Shown piece by piece: positions 1-6,020 of a stretch of DNA of 7,875 bases; within the stretch, counting starts at the first letter, position 1; each line of letters begins with the position of its first letter. Where the stretch lies: NCBI GenBank assembly GCA_030641535.1, contig DAOWHG010000108.1, forward strand, positions 1-7,875, in the 5' to 3' direction. The notes beneath the pieces are model-generated. The model ran no database searches and had not been told where the DNA came from. It saw only the letters and a list, made by a program, of their open reading frames with translations. Source of the DNA: Mycoplasmatota bacterium. Lineage in GTDB: Bacteria; Bacillota_I; Bacilli_A; Izemoplasmatales; Izemoplasmataceae. Position numbers and translations under genes: made by a program.

Positions 1-1
1 A

Positions 2-31
2 AGTGGAATGACATCAGGATCAATTAAATAA
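2..31 (+). CDS. C-terminal tail of probable sugar ABC transporter permease (MalG type), partial
   Basis: Only the last nine codons and the TAA stop are in the window. In this frame they read SGMTSGSIK. The C-terminus of MalG/LacG-type carbohydrate permeases (inner-membrane subunit, binding-protein-dependent transport) commonly ends in a G-M/L-T-x-G-x-V/I-K motif, and this tail fits. The identity is supported by context: a sugar-binding lipoprotein without its own permeases lies three genes downstream. The TAA overlaps the AAGGAG ribosome-binding site of pgmB, so the genes would be translationally close. Another frame gives KWNDIRIN and a stop, which resembles nothing I know. Nine residues cannot prove a family; the call is an inference. 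Confidence 0.5.
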   Translation, partial: SGMTSGSIK

Positions 32-43
32 GGAGCAGGTAAA

Positions 44-721
44 ATGATTAAATTAATTATATTTGATTTAGATGGAGTACTAGCATCTACTAGTAATGAA
101 CATTTTCTAGCTTGGAAAATGATAATAAAAGATAAATTTGATATTGAACTAGATGATTCTGTGGAAGAATATACTAAAGGAGTTTCTAGAATGGAGTCCC
201 TTGATGTAATCTTAAAATCCTGTAATCTAGAAAAATCTATTTCAATGAAAGAAAAAGAAGAACTAGCTACTGAAAAAAATGAAATCTATAAATCTTTGAT
301 TAGCAAGATTAATCAAGATGATATATATCCTGGAGTTATTAAGTTGCTTGATTATTTAAAAGAGAAAAACATCTTAATCGCTTTAGGAAGTGCATCAAAG
401 AATGGACCTACTATTGTTAAAGGTCTGGGGATTAAAGAGTATTTTGATTATATCGTTAATCCCGCAAGTTTAAGAAGCAAGCCACACCCAGATATCTTTA
501 ATAACGCAATGGATTATTTTGGACTTAGTCCAAAAGAGTGTGTTGGTATTGAAGATGCAATATCAGGAGTGCAGGCAATAAAAGACGCACAAATGTTTGC
601 GATAGGTATTGGAAGTATAGCGCAATTAAATCATGCAGATGTAATATACAAAAGCATCAATGAAATCGATCTTAAATTTTTAAAGAATTTGATTGAAGGT
701 GATCATGGAAAAATTAGTTAG
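44..721 (+). CDS. pgmB: beta-phosphoglucomutase (HAD superfamily)
   Basis: Converts beta-D-glucose 1-phosphate to glucose 6-phosphate in the cytoplasm through a beta-glucose 1,6-bisphosphate intermediate. The 225-residue length fits the family (about 220). The HAD motif I FDLDGV carries the nucleophile D8 and acid/base D10. T16, H20 and R49 (in GVSRMESL) fall at the same positions as the known residues of Lactococcus beta-PGM. Motif II is S116-A-S-K-N (116-120), motif III K146 in SKPHPDIF, and motif IV the Mg-binding E170-D171 in GIEDAISG. The cap domain is roughly residues 15-90. An AAGGAG Shine-Dalgarno at 30-35 with an 8-nt spacer supports the ATG start. The gene overlaps the next one, a GH65 phosphorylase, by 17 nt. 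That pairing is classical because inverting GH65 enzymes release exactly the beta-anomer that PgmB needs. All catalytic residues are present, so the enzyme should be active. Confidence 0.95.
   Translation: MIKLIIFDLDGVLASTSNEHFLAWKMIIKDKFDIELDDSVEEYTKGVSRMESLDVILKSCNLEKSISMKEKEELATEKNEIYKSLISKINQDDIYPGVIKLLDYLKEKNILIALGSASKNGPTIVKGLGIKEYFDYIVNPASLRSKPHPDIFNNAMDYFGLSPKECVGIEDAISGVQAIKDAQMFAIGIGSIAQLNHADVIYKSINEIDLKFLKNLIEGDHGKIS
695..704 (+). promoter_or_regulatory. ribosome-binding site deciding the GH65 start
   Basis: GAAGGTGATC lies directly before ATG 705 and differs by one base from GGAGGTGATC, the full complement of the 16S rRNA 3' end. This favours ATG 705 over the in-frame TTG at 693. 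The site is inside the pgmB coding sequence, so the two genes are probably translationally coupled. Confidence 0.7.
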
Positions 722-2936
722 AGTAGACCGATTAACTGAAGAAGAGTTGTTAATCGATGAAACAATCTATTCGCAAGCAAATGGTTTCTTAGGAACAAGA
801 GGAACTTTCATAGAAGGTTATGGAAAGGATTTCGAACATAATCAAACATACTTAAATGCCTTTTATGATAAATATGATTACTTCTATGAAGAAAACTTAT
901 CAGGCTTTCCCCAAGAAGGACAGAAATTTGTTAATCTAATTGATGGACAAAAAATGGAGTTCTTGGTAAATGGTAAAACACTTAACTTAAATAACTGTAG
1001 TGTCTTATCGTTAAATAGAGAGTACGACCTTGAAAAAGGACTGACAACTAGAATAATTCATTATAAAACATTAGAAGACTTTGAATTTGTTTTAACAGAA
1101 GAGAAACTAGTTAGTGTTTATTATAAGGAATTAATTGCTATAAGAGTAACTTTGGAGTCGATTAACTATGAAGGAAAAGTTACTGTAAAATCATTTTTAG
1201 GAATTTCGGAAAAACAATATTCTGAAGAAGAGGATCCCCGTCTTCGTAACGGACAATCTAAGTATTTAGAGATTACTGATATTTCTAAGAAACTCCAATC
1301 AATCACTTCAAAAACTAAGAGAAGTAATCTATATCTTAGTACTGTGATGATGCACAGTGATGATTTTACAATTGAAGAAAATGAAAATTCATTAGTTGGA
1401 CAAAATGAATATCTTATTAGTCCAAAGAAAAAACTATCTATAAATAAATACCTAATATATACATCAACTCTATATCATGATAATTATTTAGAAGATAGTA
1501 AAGAATTAGTTAATAAGTTATCAAATGTCACATTTGATGAACTTATCAATAAACAAATTAAATATTATAAAGATTTTTGGAAAAAGTCACAAATAAAAAT
1601 AACAAATACACCTTATATTGAATCCTTACTTAATTATAATATCTTCCAACTTAATTCAAGTGGTGGAGAAAGTGAGATTCATAACATCTCAGCTAAAGGC
1701 TTAAGTGGAGAAGGTTATGAAGGACATTATTTCTGGGATACTGAAATTTATATGATTCCGTTCTTCATTCTAACAAATCCTAAAAAAGCTAAAAACTTAT
1801 TGATGTATCGTTATCATACGATGGGTGAAGCAAAAAAAGAAGCAGAAAACTTAGGGTACAGTAATGGTATTAAATTCCCATGGAGAACAATAAATGGTGA
1901 AGAAACATCCCCATATTATCCAGCGGGTAGTGCCCAGTTTCATATTAATAGTGATATAGCTTACGCTATTATCAAATATTTTGAAGCAACTAATGATCTT
2001 GATTTTATAATTGATTATGGCTTTGAAATGTTGGTTGAATCAGCGAGGTTCTTAAAGGAAGCAGTTAACTATAATGGGGATCATTATCATTTAAACAGTG
2101 TGACAGGACCTGATGAATATACAACAGTAGTAGATGATAATTACTATACAAATGAATTACTTAAGTATCACTTTAGTAATGTAGCAACACTCTATAGTAA
2201 ATACCAAAAAGAATTTTCAAAAGTATTTACTAAACTAAATGTTACTAAAGAAGAAATTGATATCATAAAAGATATTGCTTTAAATATTCATTTACCATTT
2301 GATAAAGAATTAAATATTTACACTCAAGATGCAGCTTTTCTTAAAAAGAAAAAACTAGATCTAAGTGTTATACCAGAAGACAAATATCCATTACTATTAA
2401 ATTTTCATCCATTATTCTTATATAAACATCAAGTATTAAAGCAAGCAGATACAATGCTTTCAATGATGTTGTTAGATTTTGAAGATGAAAGTATTTTAGA
2501 AGATTCATTTAATTATTATGAACCAATCACAACACATGATTCAAGCTTATCTAAATGTATTTATAGTATATTAGCTTTTAAATTAAAGAATTATGAATTA
2601 GCTTGTGATTTCTTCAAGAGAGTTTTAGAAACAGATTATTTAAATACTCAAAAGAATACAAAACACGGACTTCATGTAGCTAATCTTGGTGGTTCATATT
2701 TAGGATTTGTATATGGAATAGTAGGACTTAGAATAAAAGAAGACCACTTAAAAATAAATCCGGTAATTACTGAAGATATTAAAGGATATGAATTTAGTGT
2801 GATGTATCATGGTGAAACAATTAATATCAAAGTAGATGATCAATTAACATTGACATCTAGTGGTAGTGTCAGTTTAAAAGTATATGGGAAAGACATTTTA
2901 CTTAACGGCATCTATCATACTGCTTTAAAAACTTAA
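705..2936 (+). CDS. GH65 family disaccharide phosphorylase (maltose/kojibiose/nigerose/trehalose phosphorylase type)
   Basis: Cytoplasmic inverting phosphorylase expected to split an alpha-glucoside with inorganic phosphate, giving beta-D-glucose 1-phosphate and a second sugar. From ATG 705 it has 743 residues, the usual size. The layout fits the family: N-terminal beta-sandwich (about 1-260), helical linker, (alpha/alpha)6 barrel (about 300-670) and a C-terminal beta domain. The substrate-pocket motif FWDTE is at 343-347. The general acid is E471 in the TGPDEY motif. KQAD is at 579-582, and the phosphate-binding loop TTHDSSLS is at 609-616. The stretch FPWRTINGEE...PAGSAQFHIN lines the part of the barrel where GH65 subfamilies differ. 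It does not look like the HNEWEIT-type segment I associate with maltose phosphorylases, so I do not assign a substrate. The gene overlaps pgmB and is followed after 54 nt by a sugar-binding protein, consistent with import and phosphorolysis of a disaccharide. Confidence 0.92.
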   Translation: MEKLVRVDRLTEEELLIDETIYSQANGFLGTRGTFIEGYGKDFEHNQTYLNAFYDKYDYFYEENLSGFPQEGQKFVNLIDGQKMEFLVNGKTLNLNNCSVLSLNREYDLEKGLTTRIIHYKTLEDFEFVLTEEKLVSVYYKELIAIRVTLESINYEGKVTVKSFLGISEKQYSEEEDPRLRNGQSKYLEITDISKKLQSITSKTKRSNLYLSTVMMHSDDFTIEENENSLVGQNEYLISPKKKLSINKYLIYTSTLYHDNYLEDSKELVNKLSNVTFDELINKQIKYYKDFWKKSQIKITNTPYIESLLNYNIFQLNSSGGESEIHNISAKGLSGEGYEGHYFWDTEIYMIPFFILTNPKKAKNLLMYRYHTMGEAKKEAENLGYSNGIKFPWRTINGEETSPYYPAGSAQFHINSDIAYAIIKYFEATNDLDFIIDYGFEMLVESARFLKEAVNYNGDHYHLNSVTGPDEYTTVVDDNYYTNELLKYHFSNVATLYSKYQKEFSKVFTKLNVTKEEIDIIKDIALNIHLPFDKELNIYTQDAAFLKKKKLDLSVIPEDKYPLLLNFHPLFLYKHQVLKQADTMLSMMLLDFEDESILEDSFNYYEPITTHDSSLSKCIYSILAFKLKNYELACDFFKRVLETDYLNTQKNTKHGLHVANLGGSYLGFVYGIVGLRIKEDHLKINPVITEDIKGYEFSVMYHGETINIKVDDQLTLTSSGSVSLKVYGKDILLNGIYHTALKT

Positions 2937-2977
2937 TTTGTTTTCAATTTTCAAAAAAAATAAAAAAAATAAAAAAT

Positions 2978-2983
2978 AGGAGG
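2978..2983 (+). promoter_or_regulatory. strong ribosome-binding site for the TTG-started binding protein
   Basis: A perfect AGGAGG sits 7 nt before the TTG start at 2991, which makes that non-ATG start credible. It follows an A-rich leader (A8 at 2953-2960, A8 at 2962-2969, A6 at 2971-2976), which should leave the site unstructured and accessible. Confidence 0.8.
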
Positions 2984-2990
2984 AAAGAAA

Positions 2991-4253
2991 TTGAAAAAAT
3001 TATTATTAGTAGTAGTTGCATTTGCTTTAGTATTCACTTTATCTGCTTGTGGAGATGAAGAAAAAGAAGAAGCATTAATCCTTTTCCAAAACAAAGTGGA
3101 AATCGACACAGTATTAAGTACTTATGCTGAGGATTGGGCAGAAGAAAACGGTGTAAATGTTGAAATCAAAACATGTGGTGGAGACAGCTGTGCTTACGGT
3201 ACTCAAATTTTAGCAGAATTCCAAGGCGATGAACAACCAGACATCTTCGTAATTGAAGGTATGGGTGGATACTTGGATTATGAAGACAAGATTTTAGACC
3301 TAACTGGTCAAGCTTGGGCTTTAAACACAGATTTAGAATTTGCTGTTGATGGAAAAACTTATGGTTTCCCAGTTGCAGTTGAAGGTTGGGGTATGGCTTA
3401 TAACGAAGATATCCTTACTGCTGCAGGAGTAGATCCAGATGACTTAACTAGTCAAGCTGCATACGAAACAGCATTCCAAACAATCGAAGATTACTACACT
3501 GCAGAAGGAGACACTGATAGTGTTGTATTATCAATGGCTGCTGCTGCTGGTATGACTTGGGTTACTGGACTTCATAACTTTAATGGTTACTTATCAGCTG
3601 GACTTGCTTACACTGATTCATCTGTAATTGATGATGTTAATGATGGTATAGTTGATACTGCAAGATTTGCAGAATACGCTGACTGGGTAGAATTACTATT
3701 TACTTGGGGAGACGAAGACATCTTATTAGTAGGTGGATATGACGAACAAGTTGGTAAATTCGCTGATGGCGAAGCTGCATTCTTACACCAAGGAAACTGG
3801 ACTGATTCAAGTTATGCTGATTCAGATTTCGATATGGGATATGCTCCTCATGCTGTAATGGCTACAGGAAATGATTCAATCTTTATCGGAGCTCCATCTT
3901 TCTACGTAATCAATAAAGATTCGGATAATATTGTAGAAGCTAAACAATTCTTAAATGACTTAGCTTCAACTTCTGAAGGACATGACTACATGGTTAATGA
4001 AGCAAACATGGTTCCTGCATTTAACAGTGTTACTTTAGTACCTGCTACACCTCTAAGTGCTGCAGTATTAGAATGGAATCAAGCTGGTAATGCTTACGCT
4101 TGGTGGCAAAATGATATGCCTTCTGGATTTGGTATGGATACATTAGGACCAATCTACGAATTATATGCAAAAGGTGTTAAAGAAGCTGCTGGTGGAATCG
4201 ACAAAGCTGCATTCATAGCTCAAATGACTGCTGCAATTGAAGATTTAGGTTAG
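2991..4253 (+). CDS. ABC transporter sugar-binding lipoprotein (family 1 solute-binding protein)
   Basis: Extracellular, membrane-anchored receptor that would deliver a sugar to an ABC permease. Residues 1-20 form a lipoprotein signal peptide: KK at 2-3, a hydrophobic core, and the lipobox L17-S-A-C20, with C20 as the lipidated residue. The mature part has the layout of MalE-like binding proteins: an N-terminal strand (LILFQNK), PDIFVIEG, YGFPVAVEGWGMAYN (the domain crossover region) and GEAAFLHQGNW. Aromatic residues such as W234, AYAWW and others could stack on sugar. The length of 420 is typical. Start is TTG with a perfect AGGAGG. The protein is strongly acidic. Its codons (more AAC, GAC, ATC) look more optimised than those of pgmB and GH65, suggesting high expression, as is usual for binding proteins. 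It is last in the operon and no permease or ATPase follows; the permease probably lies upstream of the window. A disaccharide ligand is inferred from the neighbours. Confidence 0.92.
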   Translation: MKKLLLVVVAFALVFTLSACGDEEKEEALILFQNKVEIDTVLSTYAEDWAEENGVNVEIKTCGGDSCAYGTQILAEFQGDEQPDIFVIEGMGGYLDYEDKILDLTGQAWALNTDLEFAVDGKTYGFPVAVEGWGMAYNEDILTAAGVDPDDLTSQAAYETAFQTIEDYYTAEGDTDSVVLSMAAAAGMTWVTGLHNFNGYLSAGLAYTDSSVIDDVNDGIVDTARFAEYADWVELLFTWGDEDILLVGGYDEQVGKFADGEAAFLHQGNWTDSSYADSDFDMGYAPHAVMATGNDSIFIGAPSFYVINKDSDNIVEAKQFLNDLASTSEGHDYMVNEANMVPAFNSVTLVPATPLSAAVLEWNQAGNAYAWWQNDMPSGFGMDTLGPIYELYAKGVKEAAGGIDKAAFIAQMTAAIEDLG

Positions 4254-4278
4254 ATTCAGGTTATTAGACAATTAAAAG

Positions 4279-4309
4279 AATAAACTCTCAATTGAGAGTT
4301 TATTTTTTT
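4279..4309 (+). terminator. intrinsic terminator of the sugar operon
   Basis: Eleven-base arms (4279-4289 and 4294-4304) flank an AATT loop, and the whole 26-base unit is a perfect palindrome. It is followed by a T run through 4309. It lies 25 nt after the binding-protein stop codon and separates this operon from the next promoter. Confidence 0.9.
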
Positions 4310-4327
4310 ATCTTCACAATAAAAACA

Positions 4328-4336
4328 TGGTATAAT
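4328..4336 (+). promoter_or_regulatory. extended -10 promoter for the small membrane protein gene
   Basis: TGG-TATAAT is a perfect -10 hexamer (4331-4336) with the TGn extension. No good -35 lies 16-18 nt upstream, because that region is the T tract of the preceding terminator; extended -10 promoters often lack one. Transcription would start near 4343, leaving about 20 nt of leader with GAGG at 4351-4354. Confidence 0.65.
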
Positions 4337-4364
4337 ATGTTAACAACCAAGAGGATGTGATTAA

Positions 4365-4556
4365 ATGAATGAGAAGAAAGTAATTATTATTTTACTTATT
4401 ATATTTTTCTACCCAGCAGGAATTCCTCTTATGTGGATTTTAGGAGTGTTTACTAAAAAGACAAGATGGATAGTTACCTTATCATTTCTAATTGCGATAA
4501 TTTTAGGGCTTGGAAGCATCATTTTATGGACGAGTAGTCCTGGGTATATTCATTAA
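4365..4556 (+). CDS. small two-helix membrane protein, function unknown
   Basis: I do not recognise a named family. The 63-residue product has a charged start (MNEKK), a first membrane helix at about 5-28 containing YPAGIPLMWIL, a short basic turn (TKKTR) and a second helix at about 34-55, then a short tail. The PAG-I-x-LMW segment resembles the PvGLylMW motif of small Bacillota membrane proteins of unknown role, an unverified similarity. The basic turn between the helices suggests a cytoplasmic loop with both ends outside. It is expressed alone: its own extended -10 promoter, a GAGG ribosome-binding site 10 nt before the ATG, and terminators on both sides. That arrangement argues for a real gene and not a chance ORF. 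Confidence 0.75.
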   Translation: MNEKKVIIILLIIFFYPAGIPLMWILGVFTKKTRWIVTLSFLIAIILGLGSIILWTSSPGYIH

Positions 4557-4583
4557 AAAAAACACTTCGAATGAAGTGTTTTT
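4555..4583. terminator. bidirectional terminator between convergent genes
   Basis: Arms 4558-4568 and 4573-4583 around a GAAT loop (core AACACTTC/GAAGTGTT). An A run precedes it and a T run follows it, so it reads as a hairpin plus U tract on both strands. It lies between the stop of the small membrane protein gene (+) and the stop of the transaldolase gene (-), three bases from the latter, and should serve both. Confidence 0.88.
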
Positions 4584-4586
4584 GTT

Positions 4587-5234
4587 TTATTTACCGAATG
4601 TTTCTTCCCAGTCTTTCATGAATGCTTCAATACCATTTTTCGTTAATGGATGAGTAAAAGCTTTCTTAAGAACTGCATAAGGAACAGTTGCAACATGTGC
4701 TCCAACTAGTGCACTGTCAGATAACTGTTTTTGGGTTCTAATACTAGCTGAAATTATTTCAGTATCGAATCCATAAGTATCAAACATGTTTCTTATATCA
4801 CTAACTACTTGGATACCATCATGCAATGTGTCTTCTAATCTTCCAACAAACGGACTAACATAAGTAGCTCCAGCTGTAGCTGCTAGTAAAGCTTGATTAA
4901 CGCTAAAAACTAAAGTAACGTTTGTTTTAATACCTAGTCTAGTTAATTCTTTAGTTGCTTTAATACCCTGTTCTGTCATTGGAATTTTAACAATCATATT
5001 TTTATGAATCTTTGAAATTTCAATTCCTTCTTTAACCATACCACTAGCTTCTAAACTAATAACTTCTCCACTAATAGGACCATCAACTATACTAGCAATC
5101 TCTTTAATTACTTCTAGGAAATCTCTTCCTTCTTTAGCAATTAATGTTGGGTTGGTAGTAACACCTGAAATAATCCCTAAATCTGCCATTTCTCTAATAT
5201 GTTCAACATTGGCTGTATCAATAAATAATTTCAT
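4587..5234 (-). CDS. tal: transaldolase, MipB/TalC (fructose-6-phosphate aldolase-like) subfamily
   Basis: Cytoplasmic pentose phosphate enzyme that moves a dihydroxyacetone unit between sedoheptulose 7-phosphate and glyceraldehyde 3-phosphate. At 215 residues it is the short, decameric-type form. It starts MKLFIDTA, with the conserved D6. TTNPT is at 26-30, with N28. The Schiff-base lysine is K83 in IVKIPMT, and the phosphate-binding SxR is in SASIRTQ. SPFVGR at 127-132 carries F129. Transaldolases have Phe here and fructose-6-phosphate aldolases have Tyr, so transaldolase activity is favoured. Start ATG has AAGGAGG upstream, overlapping the stop codon of the upstream def gene. The pair is therefore probably co-transcribed and coupled. 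It links the pentose phosphate pool to the glycolysis genes nearby, although pfkA is on a separate, divergent unit. Confidence 0.93.
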   Translation of the reverse strand: MKLFIDTANVEHIREMADLGIISGVTTNPTLIAKEGRDFLEVIKEIASIVDGPISGEVISLEASGMVKEGIEISKIHKNMIVKIPMTEQGIKATKELTRLGIKTNVTLVFSVNQALLAATAGATYVSPFVGRLEDTLHDGIQVVSDIRNMFDTYGFDTEIISASIRTQKQLSDSALVGAHVATVPYAVLKKAFTHPLTKNGIEAFMKDWEETFGK

Positions 5235-5239
5235 TTTAT

Positions 5240-5246
5240 CCTCCTT
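5240..5246 (-). promoter_or_regulatory. ribosome-binding site of the transaldolase gene, overlapping the def stop
   Basis: Read on the minus strand it is AAGGAGG, 5 nt before the ATG, and its first bases are shared with the TAA stop of def (5245-5247). This favours translation of tal by ribosomes finishing def. Confidence 0.75.
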
Positions 5247-5832
5247 AAATGTCTGTTTCTTCTAATATTAAATCAGCAAATACAACAGGTTCTGCTGAAT
5301 CTAAACTATCAACTAATTTATCTACGAATAAGATACCATTTATGTGATCAATTTCATGTTGGATTACTACTCCAACATAACCTTTAAGTTTAATAGTACC
5401 TTTAGTTAATTCTTCAGTATCTTTATCATAAAAGTAACTTCTTATAGTGATTTTTTGATGCCTTGGAACAATTCCTGTTACCTCACGATCAACACTTAAA
5501 CAACCTTCACCAGAATCAATATAAGTTTTCTTAATACTGTGACTAATTATCTTAGGATTAACTAAAAGATAACGATGTTCTTTTTCGTTTTTTTCATCCA
5601 TTGTAAGAACAGCAATTATCTTCTTAGATATATTAATTTGAGGGGCAGCAAGTCCCACTCCGGGTCTTAATTCGTACTCTTCACTAATTTCTGGATCAAT
5701 TGAATTCTCAATAAATTCCATCATTAGTTTTAAAGTATTTTTATCTTCATCATTAAGAGGAATTTCAACATCCTTTGCTTTTAGAGCAAGTGTTGGATGT
5801 CCTTCTCTGATTATATCTTTCATCATCAACAT
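5245..5832 (-). CDS. def: peptide deformylase (type II)
   Basis: Removes the formyl group from the N-terminal methionine of nascent proteins in the cytoplasm; normally essential. With the ATG at 5830-5832 it has 195 residues. The three family motifs are present: GVGLAAPQ (58-65), EGCLS (109-113) and QHEIDH (158-163). Metal ligands are C111, H159 and H163, and the catalytic acid is E160. The extra stretch between helix 1 and motif 1 and the Gly-rich motif resemble the type II forms of Gram-positive bacteria. I prefer ATG 5832 over the in-frame ATG at 5850. GAGGTG (5839-5844) lies 6 nt before it, whereas the upstream ATG has no ribosome-binding site and abuts a -10 box. Further ATGs at codons 3 and 4 are possible. 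It is the first gene of a two-gene unit with tal. Confidence 0.95.
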   Translation of the reverse strand: MLMMKDIIREGHPTLALKAKDVEIPLNDEDKNTLKLMMEFIENSIDPEISEEYELRPGVGLAAPQINISKKIIAVLTMDEKNEKEHRYLLVNPKIISHSIKKTYIDSGEGCLSVDREVTGIVPRHQKITIRSYFYDKDTEELTKGTIKLKGYVGVVIQHEIDHINGILFVDKLVDSLDSAEPVVFADLILEETDI

Positions 5833-5850
5833 ATTTAACACCTCACGCAT

Positions 5851-5859
5851 ATTATAACA
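5851..5859 (-). promoter_or_regulatory. extended -10 promoter of def-tal
   Basis: On the minus strand TGT-TATAAT is a perfect -10 with a TGn extension. Transcription would begin near 5844-5846, leaving only about 12-14 nt before the chosen def start, with GAGGTG almost at the 5' end. No strong -35 is seen. A 16-base inverted repeat (5861-5876) lies just upstream in the spacer/-35 region. Confidence 0.6.
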
Positions 5860-5860
5860 A

Positions 5861-5876
5861 AATCTTTAAAAAGATT
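5861..5876. repeat. short inverted repeat in the def promoter region
   Basis: AATCTTT and AAAGATT separated by two bases: perfect 7-base arms, loop too short for a stable hairpin. It overlaps the expected -35 and spacer of the def promoter, so it could be a protein-binding site. In DNA this AT-rich it could also be chance. Confidence 0.3.
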
Positions 5877-5929
5877 ACATTAAAAACATCTTTTATTTTT
5901 TTAATTCGCGCAATATCTAAGATAAATAA

Positions 5930-5947
5930 AATTAAAACGTTTTCATG
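5930..5947. promoter_or_regulatory. cre-like (CcpA) site upstream of pfkA
   Basis: The 14-base core TTAAAACGTTTTCA matches the catabolite-responsive element pattern TGNAANCGNTNNCA at all fixed positions except one (T in place of the first G). It contains the palindrome AAAACGTTTT (5934-5943), typical of LacI-family operators. Its centre is about 57 bases upstream of the predicted pfkA transcription start, just before the -35. In other Bacillota that placement is seen with activation by CcpA. The assignment is by pattern only. Confidence 0.45.
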
Positions 5948-5959
5948 TATGTAAATCTA

Positions 5960-5988
5960 TTTACTATGTAAACTAAAACAAGTATAAT
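5960..5988 (+). promoter_or_regulatory. promoter of pfkA
   Basis: -35 TTTACT (5960-5965, four of six consensus bases), 17-nt spacer, -10 TATAAT (5983-5988, perfect). Transcription would start near 5995, about 26 nt before the ATG, with the GGAGG ribosome-binding site at 6009-6013. The rest of the 188-nt divergent spacer is AT-rich with no further gene visible. Confidence 0.7.
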
Positions 5989-6020
5989 TAAATTGGAATT
6001 TTATATATGGAGGTATAACC

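Noticed and set aside
693..704. TTG start at 693 for the GH65 protein
   Set aside because: ATG 705 follows directly after GAAGGTGATC, a near-perfect ribosome-binding site; the TTG would have none and would add four residues.
4313..4318. TTCACA as the -35 of the small membrane protein promoter
   Set aside because: Only 12 nt separate it from the TATAAT, too short for a normal sigma-A promoter; the TGn extended -10 is the better explanation.
5833..5850. Upstream ATG start (5850) for peptide deformylase
   Set aside because: It abuts the -10 box, lacks a ribosome-binding site, and the six extra residues overlap the GAGGTG used for ATG 5832.
5901..5914. GC-rich patch TTCGCGCAA in the def-pfkA spacer as an operator
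   Set aside because: It stands out in AT-rich DNA but does not form a proper inverted repeat when paired base by base.
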